Below, in pieces: positions 8,571 through 18,577 of a stretch of DNA of 64,000 nt. The stretch is taken from assembly GCA_018241725.1 (NCBI GenBank), contig JAFEDI010000093.1, positions 124,001 through 188,000 on the forward strand, given 5' to 3'. The stretch's first letter is position 1. Every line of letters starts with the position of its first letter. Under the pieces are notes generated by a model. The model was not told the origin of the DNA. It made no database searches and saw only the letters and a list, made by a program, of their open reading frames with translations. The position numbers and the translations under genes are program-made. The stretch comes from Pseudomonadota bacterium (lineage in GTDB: Bacteria; Pseudomonadota; Gammaproteobacteria; Burkholderiales; Rhodocyclaceae).

Positions 8571-9322
8571 TGGTCCGCCGCCTCTTGCCGCTGCTGCTGA
8601 TCGGGCTGTTCAGCGCTCACGCCCATGCTGGCCTGTTCGACGACGAAGAAGCGCGGGCGCGCATCAATAAGATGCGCGATGACTTCAACATCCGCATCAC
8701 CAAGCTCGAAGACGCGAACAACCGGGCCCAGCTCGATTTCGCAAATCAGATCGAGCAACTGAAGACCGAGATCGCCCGCCTGCGCGGCGAGAACGAAGTG
8801 CTGACCAATGATCTGGCCAACGCCAACAAGCGGCAGAAGGACTTCTACGTCGATCTCGACAATCGCCTGCGCAAGCTCGAAACCACGCCGGGCACCGCCG
8901 CCGACGGGGCCCAGCCAGCCCAGCCCCAGCAGCCCGCAGCAACCGTAGACCCTGCCAACGAAACCCGTGATTACGAGGCTGCTCTGAACCTGCTTCGCGG
9001 CGGCAAGTATAAGGACGCGGCTGCCGGCTTCAACGCCTTCATCAAGAACTACCCGAACAGCAGCTTCCAGCCGAACGCCCATTTCTGGGCCGCCAGCGCC
9101 CAGTACCAGGCCAAGGACAATGCCGGTGCGGCCGAGCACTATGCCAAGGTCGCCAACCAGTGGCCTGACGACACGCGCGCGCCCGACGCGCTGCTCGGCC
9201 TGGCCAATGCCCAGCATGCGCTCAACGACACGAAGGGTGCGACAAAGAGCCTGGAACGGTTGCTCGCCAAGTACCCCAACAGCTCGGCGGCGCAGATCGC
9301 CCGCCAGCGCCTCAAGAAGTAA
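8570..9322 (+). CDS. cpoB: Cell division coordinator CpoB (YbgF)
   Basis: This 250-residue periplasmic protein has a signal peptide ending AHAHA and a trimerising coiled coil from about 25 to 105 (INKMRDDFNIRITKLED, EQLKTEIARLRGENE). After a Pro/Gln-rich linker come TPR repeats from about 130 (YEAALNLLRGGKYKDAAAGF) to the end. It coordinates Tol-Pal function with PBP1b-dependent peptidoglycan synthesis at the septum. It is the last tol-pal gene and is followed by a terminator. Confidence 0.94.
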   Translation: MVRRLLPLLLIGLFSAHAHAGLFDDEEARARINKMRDDFNIRITKLEDANNRAQLDFANQIEQLKTEIARLRGENEVLTNDLANANKRQKDFYVDLDNRLRKLETTPGTAADGAQPAQPQQPAATVDPANETRDYEAALNLLRGGKYKDAAAGFNAFIKNYPNSSFQPNAHFWAASAQYQAKDNAGAAEHYAKVANQWPDDTRAPDALLGLANAQHALNDTKGATKSLERLLAKYPNSSAAQIARQRLKK

Positions 9323-9343
9323 GCCCTCCAGAAGCAACCCCCA

Positions 9344-9380
9344 CCGTCCCGCCGAGATTCGCGGGACGGCCATCTTTCTT
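9344..9380 (+). terminator. Rho-independent terminator after cpoB
   Basis: CCGTCCCGC (9344-9352) pairs with GCGGGACGG (9361-9369) and is followed by the T-rich run CATCTTTCTTT. This closes the tol-pal operon just before queE. Confidence 0.8.
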
Positions 9381-9387
9381 TAGCACC

Positions 9388-10047
9388 ATGTCTTCATCCG
9401 GCCGCCCCCTCACACTGCGCATCACCGAGATCTTCCATTCACTGCAGGGGGAAACCTCGCGGAGCGGACTGCCGACGGTCTTTGTCCGCCTCACCGGCTG
9501 CCCGCTCCGCTGCAGTTGGTGCGATACCGAATACTCGTTTACCGGCGGCACCACCCGCACGCTGGACGACGTCCTCGCCGAAATCGCCAGCTACGGCTGC
9601 AAGACGGTCTGCGTGACCGGCGGCGAGCCGCTGGCCCAGAAAGGCTGCCTGAATCTGCTCGGCGCCCTGTGCAACGCGGGCTACTCGGTTTCGCTGGAGA
9701 CCAGTGGAGCGCTTGATATCAGCAGCGTCGACCGGCGCGTTTCGCGCATCGTTGACCTCAAGGCCCCCGGCTCGGGCGAATCGGAACGCAACCTGCTCAG
9801 CAACATCCCGCAGCTGACCCTCCATGACGAGCTCAAACTGGTGCTGGCCAGCGAAGCGGATTACGAATGGGCCAAGACTCAAATCGCCGAGCATGGCCTG
9901 ACCGAGCGCTGCCCTGTTCTCCTGGCGCCGGTGCAAGGCCAGCTGAAACCGGCCGATCTGGCCGCCTGGATCCTGCGCGACCGCCTGCCGGTGCGCATGC
10001 AGGTGCAACTGCACAAGATCATCTGGGGTAACGAACCCGGCCGTTGA
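9388..10047 (+). CDS. queE: 7-carboxy-7-deazaguanine synthase QueE
   Basis: This 219-residue radical SAM enzyme converts 6-carboxytetrahydropterin to 7-carboxy-7-deazaguanine in the queuosine/preQ0 pathway. The cluster motif CxxxCxxC is at C38, C42 and C45 ([13 protein letters not shown]). The SAM-binding GGEP follows (VTGGEPLAQ), and the family segment LHDELKLVL is present. It starts directly after the tol-pal terminator, so it may have its own promoter overlapping that region, and is followed 73 bp later by queC. Confidence 0.95.
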   Translation: MSSSGRPLTLRITEIFHSLQGETSRSGLPTVFVRLTGCPLRCSWCDTEYSFTGGTTRTLDDVLAEIASYGCKTVCVTGGEPLAQKGCLNLLGALCNAGYSVSLETSGALDISSVDRRVSRIVDLKAPGSGESERNLLSNIPQLTLHDELKLVLASEADYEWAKTQIAEHGLTERCPVLLAPVQGQLKPADLAAWILRDRLPVRMQVQLHKIIWGNEPGR

Positions 10048-10120
10048 GCTGCCTGTATCACGGTTTTGCACCGCCGACCTCCGGTCGGCGTTACCATTTT
10101 CCGACCTGCCCGGAGACTCC

Positions 10121-10804
10121 ATGAACACTCCACGTCCTCGCGCCGTCGTACTGTTGTCCGGCGGCCTCGACTCCGCCACCTGTCTGGCCATCGCCAATTC
10201 CGAAGGCTTCGACGCCTACGCCCTGTCGGTCGAATACGGCCAGCGCCACGCCGCCGAGTTGGCCGCAGCCCAGCGCGTCGCCAAAGCACTGGGGGCCGCC
10301 GCCCACCGGGTTGCCCATGTGGACCTTGGCCAGTTCGGTGGTTCCGCCCTCACCGACCCGGCTCTCGCGGTGCCCACCGATGGCGTCGATGGCGGCATCC
10401 CGATCACCTACGTGCCGGCCCGCAACACCATCATGCTGTCGATCGCCATGGCCTGGGCGGAAGTGCTCGGCGCGCAGGACATCTACGTGGGCGTGAACGC
10501 CGTCGACTACTCCGGCTACCCGGATTGCCGGCCAGCATTCATCGAAGCCTTCGAAAAGATGGCCAACTTGGCCACCAAGGCCGGTGTAGAGGGCCAACGG
10601 CTGCACATCCATGCCCCACTGATCGATCTTTCCAAGGCTGACATCGTGCGGCGCGGTACCGCGCTGGGCGTCGATTATGGTCTCACCGTGTCCTGCTATC
10701 AGGCTGATGATGACGGCCGCGCCTGCGGCTTATGTGATGCCTGCCGGCTTCGCCGGGCTGGCTTCGAGGCTGCCGGCCTCCCCGATCCGACCCCTTACCG
10801 GTGA
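10121..10804 (+). CDS. queC: 7-cyano-7-deazaguanine synthase QueC
   Basis: This 227-residue PP-loop ATPase makes preQ0 from 7-carboxy-7-deazaguanine, ammonia and ATP. The PP-loop SGGLDS lies at residues 13-18. Zinc cysteines cluster at the C-terminus ([15 protein letters not shown]). It acts immediately after QueE in the pathway. The next genes downstream are tRNAs of their own transcription unit. Confidence 0.95.
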   Translation: MNTPRPRAVVLLSGGLDSATCLAIANSEGFDAYALSVEYGQRHAAELAAAQRVAKALGAAAHRVAHVDLGQFGGSALTDPALAVPTDGVDGGIPITYVPARNTIMLSIAMAWAEVLGAQDIYVGVNAVDYSGYPDCRPAFIEAFEKMANLATKAGVEGQRLHIHAPLIDLSKADIVRRGTALGVDYGLTVSCYQADDDGRACGLCDACRLRRAGFEAAGLPDPTPYR

Positions 10805-10903
10805 GCCAGCGCGTGACAGGCCCGGCCCTCATGCCCCGCACGCTCCCACCCATCACGCTGCAGAACAAACCGGTGACCGAGATTCGCAATGACAAAAAAT
10901 CTG

Positions 10904-10931
10904 TTGACAACGGATATTTTTTCGCTATAAT
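10904..10931 (+). promoter_or_regulatory. Strong sigma-70 promoter of the tRNA-Lys pair
   Basis: A perfect TTGACA (10904-10909) and a perfect TATAAT (10926-10931) are separated by 16 bp within an AT-rich tract. Transcription would start near 10938, a few bases before the first tRNA. Confidence 0.88.
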
Positions 10932-10946
10932 GCGCATCTCTTCCGG

Positions 10947-11022
10947 GGGTCGGTAGCTCAGTCGGTAGAGCAGCGGACTTTTAATCCGTTGGTCGCGAGT
11001 TCGAATCTCGCCCGACCCACCA
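10947..11022 (+). tRNA. tRNA-Lys (anticodon TTT)
   Basis: This 76-nt cloverleaf includes an encoded CCA. The acceptor stem GGGTCGG pairs with CCGACCC (11012-11018). The D arm carries TAGCTCAGTCGGTAGAG, the anticodon loop CTTTTAA reads TTT, and the T arm carries GTTCGAATC. The discriminator base is A. Confidence 0.97.
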
Positions 11023-11063
11023 GCAAGGTGGGGCTGTAAAAGACCGGCTCCAAAGAAAAAAAT

Positions 11064-11139
11064 GGGTTGTTAGCTCAGTTGGTAGAGCAGCGGACTCTTA
11101 ATCCGTAGGTCGAGTGTTCGAGCCACTCACAACCCACCA
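11064..11139 (+). tRNA. tRNA-Lys (anticodon CTT)
   Basis: This 76-nt cloverleaf includes an encoded CCA. The acceptor GGGTTGT pairs with ACAACCC (11129-11135), the anticodon loop CTCTTAA reads CTT, and the T arm is GAGTG/CACTC. It sits 41 nt after the TTT isoacceptor and almost certainly shares its transcript, so both lysine codons are served from one unit. Confidence 0.97.
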
Positions 11140-11147
11140 GATTCAGA

Positions 11148-11186
11148 CAAAAGGCCAATCCTTCGGGGTTGGCCTTTTGCTTTTTG
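11148..11186 (+). terminator. Rho-independent terminator of the tRNA-Lys unit
   Basis: CAAAAGGCCAA (11148-11158) pairs with TTGGCCTTTTG (11169-11179) around TCCTTCGGGG, followed by CTTTTTG. The stem is strong and lies just after the second tRNA. Confidence 0.93.
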
Positions 11187-11345
11187 TCAAATGGAGCAGA
11201 TTCCGCTATTTGGCAGCACCCGTCCTTCCCCTTCGTTCATCACAACCCGGCAACTCATCGGCCCCGCATTTCCGAGACACCGAACTCCGCAAATCCGGCA
11301 CCCACGACACAAAGGCCGCCCCACACCGCGCCCCATAGAAAAATG

Positions 11346-11374
11346 TTGCATTGCACAATATTTTGACCTATGCT
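11346..11374 (+). promoter_or_regulatory. Candidate promoter of the small RNA
   Basis: TTGCAT (11346-11351) and TATGCT (11369-11374) are separated by exactly 17 bp. Predicted start of transcription is about 11381, which is the first base of a short segment ending in a terminator. Confidence 0.6.
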
Positions 11375-11380
11375 CTAAGC

Positions 11381-11450
11381 GTCTCCTCCACCCCTCCTCC
11401 ATTGGTGTGGATTTCAACCCGAGCGGCCAACGCCTCTCGGGTTTTCTTTT
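11381..11450 (+). ncRNA. Candidate Hfq-type small RNA with exposed CUCCUCC motifs
   Basis: A ~70-nt transcript is predicted between the promoter at 11346-11374 and a terminator hairpin (AACCCGAG 11416-11423 with CTCGGGTT 11436-11443, then TTCTTTTTG). Near its 5' end is an unpaired CTCCTCC. A small hairpin follows, with stem TCCAC (11387-11391) and GTGGA (11407-11411), whose loop again presents CCTCCTCC. Such C/U-rich loops base-pair with Shine-Dalgarno sequences in known bacterial small RNAs. No plausible protein is encoded. The class is recognised by design, not by a named family. Confidence 0.6.
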
Positions 11451-11987
11451 TGTATCCTCCGAGCAGCGCTTCCAAGCTCTGAATAAAAACAGAAAAACAA
11501 AATATAACAATGACTTATTCCTCTATCCAATCTCCGGCAAGAGGACAAAGACCTTGCAATGCCCCTTCCCTCGGGACTATCATGCAGTGGGTTTTGAAGA
11601 TTCGCTGAGTCGCCCTTCCTGCTCGTTACCCAAGCCAGTGGGCCCTAGATTCGTGGGTCGATCGTCTTTGTCGCTCGACAACCGTCCAGAATTTCAAAGA
11701 CTTGGCTCGCCTGCGCGGTGGTCCAAGCTCTTCAGGCTCAGTTAGTTTCTTGCCGGTCCGGCTCCATCTTTGCTGATCGAGCAAACTAACTGCAACGCAC
11801 TCTTCATCTCCGCCTGCGACGCTTGCGCGCAGGCACCCTATCCGCCGGCCCGCCAGTCTCCGCGCCGACATTCGATCGCCACTGCCCTTCGAGGCCCTGG
11901 CAGAACTTGGCCCACCAAGGCGGTGGCGGGCCGCGGCCGACGCGCCCCATTCCGGGATGCCGCCCGGCCACCCTATGGAGCATGTAC
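11451..11987 (+). other. Gene-poor intergenic stretch before infA
   Basis: These ~540 bp lie between the small RNA terminator and infA. There is an A-rich patch at about 11480-11510 (possible weak TATAAC at 11503-11508), an inverted repeat at 11739-11792, and GC-rich sequence close to infA. Open frames here have no ribosome sites, no recognisable motifs and odd composition, so I call no protein gene. Confidence 0.5.
11739..11792. repeat. 10-bp perfect inverted repeat with 34-bp spacer
   Basis: CAGTTAGTTT (11739-11748) is matched by AAACTAACTG (11783-11792). The spacer itself contains a small GCC/GGC hairpin. No T-run follows, so it is not a standard terminator. It lies about 200 bp upstream of infA; function unknown. 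Confidence 0.5.
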
Positions 11988-12251
11988 ATGGCCAAAGAAG
12001 AACTTATCGAAATGCACGGCAAGGTTACCGAAGTTCTCCCCGACGGGCGTTATCGCGTCACCCTCGACAATGAGCACAACCTGATCGCCTACGCGGGCGG
12101 CAAACTGAAGAAGAACCACATCCGCATCATCGCCGGTGACGAAGTCACCCTCGAGATGTCCCCCTACGATCTGAGCAAGGGCCGCATCACCTTCCGCCAC
12201 CTGCCGCCCAAGACCGGCAACATGGCTCCGCCGCCGGCCCGCCGCTACTGA
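11988..12251 (+). CDS. infA: Translation initiation factor IF-1
   Basis: This 87-residue OB-fold protein opens with [20 protein letters not shown] and carries the typical [21 protein letters not shown] strand region. IF-1 binds the ribosomal A site during initiation. It is longer than the usual 72 residues because of a 15-residue Pro-rich tail ([15 protein letters not shown]). Such an extended, often second IF-1 is usual in betaproteobacteria, where another copy normally sits in the ribosomal protein cluster. The ATG at 11988 is set by alignment; the frame extends upstream without family similarity. Confidence 0.95.
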   Translation: MAKEELIEMHGKVTEVLPDGRYRVTLDNEHNLIAYAGGKLKKNHIRIIAGDEVTLEMSPYDLSKGRITFRHLPPKTGNMAPPPARRY

Positions 12252-12315
12252 GCGCCTGCACCACCACAGAACAGCCTGAAATCCGCCGCTGCGCAAGCAC
12301 TGCGGTAGATCATGA

Positions 12316-12353
12316 AAAAGCCCCTGCCGTTGTGTCGTCAGGGGCTTTTGGTT
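12316..12353. terminator. Bidirectional terminator between infA and fpr
   Basis: AAAAGCCCCTG pairs with CAGGGGCTTTT (ending 12349), flanked by A- and T-runs on both sides. It can end infA on the plus strand and fpr on the minus strand. Confidence 0.9.
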
Positions 12354-12389
12354 TTGCGCTTCAACTGAACGCGTCTGCGCGTACGGCCA

Positions 12390-13166
12390 TCACTTCTCCA
12401 CGAAGGCGTGCTCGATCACGTAATCACCGGGTTCCCCGATCCGCCTCGACATCTTGAAGCCCCGCCTGTCGAGCAAATCGCGGGAATCCTTCAGCATCGC
12501 AGCGCTACCGCAGATCATGACCCGGTCCACCGCCGGATCCAGCGGCGGCAGGCCGATATCCTCGAACAACTTGCCGCTTTCAATCAGATCGGTCAGTCGA
12601 CCCTGATTGCGGAAAGGCTCCCTCGTCACGGTCGGGTAGTAAATGAGCTTGTCCCGCACAGCCTCGCCGAGGAATTCGTGATGTGGCAACTCGTTGGTGA
12701 TGTAGTGCTCATAGGCGACTTCACTGACGGTGCGTACCCCATGAATCAGAATGACCTTCTCGAAACGGTCATACACATCGAGATCGCGGATCACACTCAT
12801 GAACGGCGCCAACCCGGTACCCGTGGAAAACAAGTACAAATGCTTGCCCGGCAGCAAGTCATGCAGCACCAGCGTCCCGGTGGGCTTTCGTGACACCAGC
12901 AGATCATCCCCCGGCTTGAGGTGCTGCAGGCGGGAAGTCAGCGGACCATTGGGCACCTTGATGCTGAAGAACTCAAGGGTCTCCTCGTAATTGGCGCTGG
13001 CAATCGAATAGGCACGGGTCAGCGGACGACCATCCACCTCCAGGCCGATCATCACAAACTGACCGTTTTCGAAGCGGATCGCCCGGTCACGCGTCGTAGT
13101 GAATGAAAACAGGGTGTCGTTCCAGTGATGAACGGACAGGACTTTTTCGGTGATGTAGGCAGCCAT
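12390..13166 (-). CDS. fpr: Ferredoxin--NADP+ reductase (Fpr)
   Basis: This 258-residue bacterial FNR catalyses electron transfer between NADPH and ferredoxin or flavodoxin. The FAD-binding RAYS motif is near residue 50 (RPLTRAYSIAS) and the NADP-binding GTGLAPF is near 115. The C-terminus YVIEHAFVEK is typical of the subclass I bacterial enzymes that end in VEK rather than an aromatic residue. These reductases commonly supply reduced ferredoxin and respond to oxidative stress. A palindrome lies 40 bp upstream of its start. Confidence 0.95.
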   Translation of the reverse strand: MAAYITEKVLSVHHWNDTLFSFTTTRDRAIRFENGQFVMIGLEVDGRPLTRAYSIASANYEETLEFFSIKVPNGPLTSRLQHLKPGDDLLVSRKPTGTLVLHDLLPGKHLYLFSTGTGLAPFMSVIRDLDVYDRFEKVILIHGVRTVSEVAYEHYITNELPHHEFLGEAVRDKLIYYPTVTREPFRNQGRLTDLIESGKLFEDIGLPPLDPAVDRVMICGSAAMLKDSRDLLDRRGFKMSRRIGEPGDYVIEHAFVEK

Positions 13167-13205
13167 GGAGTCGTAAAAAGAACGAAAGAACAGGGCTGGA
13201 TTCTA

Positions 13206-13222
13206 GCGCGGGACTCCCGCGC
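13206..13222. repeat. 8-bp palindrome upstream of fpr
   Basis: GCGCGGGA and TCCCGCGC are arranged about a single central C. It lies in the 262-bp divergent region between fpr and the PEP-CTERM gene, 40 bp before the fpr start codon, and could be an operator or a leader hairpin. No other gene or clear promoter is seen in 13167-13428. Confidence 0.5.
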
Positions 13223-13428
13223 CAAAAGCAGCCCACGCCTGCTGGCGCCTGCCCAAGCGTGAAAAATCTATCGCAACGAGTTACCTCCACCTCAAAACGG
13301 GCAAAAGGCAGACTTTCATCACGGACTCAGTGATAGCCCTCAGTTATAAAGCAGCCATACGCCCCTGCGCACAGAAAAACTCGTGTGCTGCTGAATTAAC
13401 GTGAAGACCCTTTGAGGCCTCCAAACTC

Positions 13429-14328
13429 ATGAAAAAGACTTTCTCTGCAGCAGGCCAGCTTCTCCTCGCAGGTGGATTGCTGTCCCTATCCGTACACGCC
13501 AGCGCAGCCCCCACAAGCACGGTGGCCCCCTGCGGCACGACTGACGTCGCGATCACGCAGGTCAGCCAATATTCCGGCACGACCAGCAACGCAACGCTGA
13601 ACACCATCTACAACGGCAACATGGCTGCAGCCGCCTGCGCCGGAGCCTTCTCCGGCAATGACGGCTTCTACCCCTCCACCAACCTCGGTTACGCCGGCGA
13701 TGGCCTGCTCAACGGCGGAATCCAAAATCAAAGCGGCGCAACCCTTTTCCCGGGTGGCGCCTTCATCACCCCCCAATCCCCGCTGCAGGATCTGGACAAG
13801 AACGGCCAGGTTAACGACCCCGGCTGGATCATGCTCGGCAAGTTCGAGCAAACGAACGGCAGCTGGGGCTTCACTCCCAACACCGTCGGTGGCAGCTCCG
13901 CCATCGTACTGAGCTCCTTCTTCACGGCCACCATCACCGGACAGGGCACCGGAACCTGGTCCTTCACGCCTGATGCCACGGTTGCCCAGCGCACCAGCAG
14001 CCTGCTCGGCCGTAACTACTTCGATCAGTTCGCACTGGTTTTCAAGGCAGGGAATGCCTTCTCAGTGTATGACTTCACGCCGGCAGAGTTTGGCATGAAC
14101 GCCCCGCAGATCACGGATCCGGTCATGAATTGGTCCGGCACCTACGACGTGAGCGATACGCTGAAGAACGGCGGCGGCGGCGGAGCCGGCCTGTCGCACA
14201 TCAGCCTGTGGGTGCGCGACCCGGCCCCCACCGGGCAGACCAGCCAAGTGCCCGAACCCAGCACGCTGGCGCTGGCAGGCTTGTCCGCGGTCGCACTGAT
14301 TCGGAGCCGCCGCAAGGCCGCCTGCTGA
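13429..14328 (+). CDS. PEP-CTERM sorting domain-containing exported protein
   Basis: This 299-residue exported protein has a signal peptide ending in SVHASA. The mature part is low-complexity and rich in Gly/Ser/Thr/Asn. The C-terminus is a textbook PEP-CTERM signal: VPEPSTLALAGL, a hydrophobic segment and the basic tail RSRRKAAC. In Gram-negative bacteria with exopolysaccharide this signal is recognised by exosortase EpsH/XrtA, which removes the tail and releases the protein to the extracellular matrix. The function of the mature part is unknown. The gene is monocistronic with its own terminator. No exosortase is encoded in this window. Confidence 0.9.
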   Translation: MKKTFSAAGQLLLAGGLLSLSVHASAAPTSTVAPCGTTDVAITQVSQYSGTTSNATLNTIYNGNMAAAACAGAFSGNDGFYPSTNLGYAGDGLLNGGIQNQSGATLFPGGAFITPQSPLQDLDKNGQVNDPGWIMLGKFEQTNGSWGFTPNTVGGSSAIVLSSFFTATITGQGTGTWSFTPDATVAQRTSSLLGRNYFDQFALVFKAGNAFSVYDFTPAEFGMNAPQITDPVMNWSGTYDVSDTLKNGGGGGAGLSHISLWVRDPAPTGQTSQVPEPSTLALAGLSAVALIRSRRKAAC

Positions 14329-14349
14329 GCCCCCCCTGTAAAAGGGCAT

Positions 14350-14391
14350 AAAAAAAACCGGCACCGCCCCAGGGCACTGCCGGTTTTTTTT
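14350..14391 (+). terminator. Rho-independent terminator of the PEP-CTERM gene
   Basis: AAAAAACCGGCA pairs with TGCCGGTTTTTTT around a 14-nt loop. A-run and T-run on both sides mean it could also serve yebC from the minus strand. Confidence 0.92.
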
Positions 14392-14440
14392 GGCCTGCCG
14401 CTCCGTGAAGAAAAGCAGCCGCGAGCGGAAGAAGCCTGAC

Positions 14441-15172
14441 TTACTCTTCTTCGTCCATCGCCGCCGAGGTATACACAGCCTGCACATCGTCGAGGGACTC
14501 CAGCGCGTCGAGCAGCTTCTGCATGCGCAAGGCGTCGTCACCGGCCAGTTCCGTCTCGTTGAGGGGCTTCATCGTCACTTCACCAAACTCGGCGGTGAAG
14601 CCGGCCTTCTCGAGGGCCTCCTTCACTTCACCGAACTGGTAGGGATCGGTCAGCACCTCGATGGAGCCATCGTCGTTGGTCGCCACGTCATCTGCACCAG
14701 CTTCCAGCGCGGCTTCCATCAGCGCATCTTCCGAGGTACCCGGCGCGAACAGCAGCTGGCCGCAGTGTTTGAACTGGAAGGACACGCAGCCGTCGGTGCC
14801 CATGTTGCCACCGTACTTGTTGAAGGCATGGCGCACGTCAGCCACGGTACGGGTCTTGTTGTCGGTCAGGCAATCAACCATCACCGCCGCACCGCCGATG
14901 CCATAGCCTTCGTAGCGGGCTTCCTCGTAGGTGACGCCCTCCAGCTCGCCGGTACCTTTCTTGACCGCCCGGTCGATGTTGTCGGCGGGCATGTTCACTG
15001 CCTTGGCCTTATCCACCGCCAGACGCAGGCGCGGGTTAAAACTGGCGTCGCCCCCACCCATGCGGGCCGCGACGGTGATTTCCTTCGCCAGCCGCGAGAA
15101 GACGCGACCGCGCTTTTCGTCCTGCCGGCCCTTGCGATGCTGGATATTGGCCCACTTGGAATGACCCGCCAT
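14441..15172 (-). CDS. yebC: YebC/PmpR family protein
   Basis: This 243-residue member of the YebC/TACO1 family opens with the conserved [18 protein letters not shown] and has the central [13 protein letters not shown] and YEGYGIGG motifs. Members have been described as DNA-binding regulators (PmpR) and, more recently, as ribosome-associated factors that help translation of difficult motifs; which applies here cannot be told. Single gene, transcribed towards the PEP-CTERM gene. Confidence 0.95.
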   Translation of the reverse strand: MAGHSKWANIQHRKGRQDEKRGRVFSRLAKEITVAARMGGGDASFNPRLRLAVDKAKAVNMPADNIDRAVKKGTGELEGVTYEEARYEGYGIGGAAVMVDCLTDNKTRTVADVRHAFNKYGGNMGTDGCVSFQFKHCGQLLFAPGTSEDALMEAALEAGADDVATNDDGSIEVLTDPYQFGEVKEALEKAGFTAEFGEVTMKPLNETELAGDDALRMQKLLDALESLDDVQAVYTSAAMDEEE

Positions 15173-15249
15173 GATGCGCTAAACCTATAAATCGAAAGCT
15201 TTAAAGTATAGCGCACGGGCAGACCGGCTGCCCATGCGCACGCTATCGA

Positions 15250-16794
15250 TCAGGGGCAGGTCTGCGTGGTCGGACGCTTGGATCTGGTCACCGCGGTGTT
15301 CTTGGCCAATGAGAAGTACGGATCACAGGCCGGCGCAGACGTCGCGGTACGCACCTCGACGACACCGGACGAAGCCGGCTCGCCGCTGTCGAACAGCGCG
15401 CTGACCCGGTACCGATAAGCACTATCCGGGCTCAGCACACCATCTACGAAACTCAAGCGGGAAGCGGGTAGCGTCGCCACGTCGGACTCTGCCCCCCCAT
15501 CGGCCGCCCGCGCCACGCGGTAGGCCGAGGCCCCTGCCATCGGCGTCCACACCAGCGCCACCTGGCTGGCACTGCGATCCACCACCTGTAGCGCCGGCGC
15601 AGTGGCGGCGGGGATTACGTCTTCCACCCGCGCGCCCCGAGACGCCAGCCTCTCGGCCATCCGCCACACCGCTGCAATCTGCGCGCCGCCCTTCTGCGCA
15701 TAACGACCAGCGCTGCTGTCGTAGAGGAAATCGTTATAGCCCCACCAATCCCAGCAACCCATGGGATTCGTCGGTACGGACGACGAGACCGCCGTGGTGA
15801 TCGTGGCGCGCGCCTGCGGATACAGCACCACGATCCGGTTCTTGTCCGCCCATTCGTTGAAGCCGGCTCCAGCCGCAAACTGAGTACCGATCGAACCCGC
15901 ATCCTGCATACAACCATGGAAGGCGATGTGCAGGCGACAGGGCTCGCCGGTCTTGCAAGCCTGCGGCACATAGACATAACCGGTGTCCCCCATCGCCAGG
16001 CGGATCGGCATCACCGGTTCTCCTTGACGATCCTTCGTGAAGGGCTTCTGCTCGAAGGGCTCGAGGCGGCTGCCCAACTGGGCCGTCGCCACGCGTTGCA
16101 GCGGACCGTAGAAGAGTTGCAGCGCCGCACCGGCGGCGTCGTAGAGCCCACCCGCAGCCGGCTTGTCGGCGCAGGCGTTGATGAACTTGCCACCGGTCTG
16201 CGCGCAGGGATTGCAGCTTCCGCTGGTCGCGTCGGCACAGGCGGCGGAAATCTGCGCGTGGCCCGCATTGAGATCGTCCTTGTAGAACACCTGGCTGGCT
16301 GGCGTGAAACCGCCATACCAGTCGCGCAGCGCGTCGTTGGCAGGCTTCTTGACGATACCGTCGTTGTAGCCGTGGAACAGCCACACGGTCTGCCCGGCCA
16401 GCCCATCCACGGGATCGATCAAGCCCCGAGCCGACCAGGCGCGGGCCGATGCCTGCATTTGCGCCAGCGTATCGGCGGTGATCGGCATCACACCGTAGTC
16501 CGGATCGCCCTGCATGCAGCGCCGGATCGCCCGGCTCACGCCGGCGCCGCCCAATGCATCCTGCAGCGCACAGAAATACGGGCCACCGGCCGTCGCCGCC
16601 ACGCCCTTCACCGCAGCAGAATGGGCTACGCCCATCTGTACCGCCATGAAAGCCCCGGACGAGATTCCCGAGACCGTGGTCTGCTTGAGATCGATGTTCA
16701 ATTCGGGCAGGTCGGCGGCCTGAACCGCGGGCACAGCAAGCAGCAGGGCGGCCAGACGCAGCGCCGCCAACGACGACAGGGAAACAGCATGCAT
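15250..16794 (-). CDS. Extracellular short-chain polyhydroxyalkanoate depolymerase (type 2 catalytic domain)
   Basis: This 514-residue secreted esterase has a signal peptide ending VQAA. The lipase box GISSG has catalytic S45 near the start of the mature protein. A probable Asp lies in WLFHGYNDG. The C-terminal HIAFHGC motif provides the oxyanion-hole His; finding it after the Ser is the hallmark of type 2 domains. A fibronectin type III-like domain (VDRSASQVALVWTP) covers about 410-490. The chain ends soon after ACDPYFS, where related enzymes begin a substrate-binding domain, so that domain is missing or vestigial. Substrate is most likely poly(3-hydroxybutyrate). Confidence 0.85.
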   Translation of the reverse strand: MHAVSLSSLAALRLAALLLAVPAVQAADLPELNIDLKQTTVSGISSGAFMAVQMGVAHSAAVKGVAATAGGPYFCALQDALGGAGVSRAIRRCMQGDPDYGVMPITADTLAQMQASARAWSARGLIDPVDGLAGQTVWLFHGYNDGIVKKPANDALRDWYGGFTPASQVFYKDDLNAGHAQISAACADATSGSCNPCAQTGGKFINACADKPAAGGLYDAAGAALQLFYGPLQRVATAQLGSRLEPFEQKPFTKDRQGEPVMPIRLAMGDTGYVYVPQACKTGEPCRLHIAFHGCMQDAGSIGTQFAAGAGFNEWADKNRIVVLYPQARATITTAVSSSVPTNPMGCWDWWGYNDFLYDSSAGRYAQKGGAQIAAVWRMAERLASRGARVEDVIPAATAPALQVVDRSASQVALVWTPMAGASAYRVARAADGGAESDVATLPASRLSFVDGVLSPDSAYRYRVSALFDSGEPASSGVVEVRTATSAPACDPYFSLAKNTAVTRSKRPTTQTCP

Positions 16795-16954
16795 GGGCAA
16801 ATCCTCGCAATGACAGATGGGACTCATCTAACGTAGACGGCAATGCTGCAAAGCACAATGACAAAAAAATGAACATCCGGCGATTGAGCCCGGCTGGCCG
16901 GCAGCGATCAATCCCGCTACCCTCACGGCTTCACCCGTTTGCCTGGAGCACCCC

Positions 16955-18499
<1,545 letters not shown>

Positions 18500-18577
18500 G
18501 CGGCTCGGGCAGGCGTAGGCGTCGTCAGAACGCCACGCCAGTCAGAAACGGCAACGCCGCCAAACGGCGCCCGGGCC

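Noticed and set aside
10947-11139. tRNA genes as an integration site for a mobile element
   Set aside because: No integrase, no repeated tRNA 3' end and no phage-like genes nearby; only a small gap follows.
11191-11745. 184-codon plus-strand frame after the tRNA genes
   Set aside because: It spans the small RNA promoter and terminator, has no ribosome site and an amino-acid composition unlike the genome's proteins.
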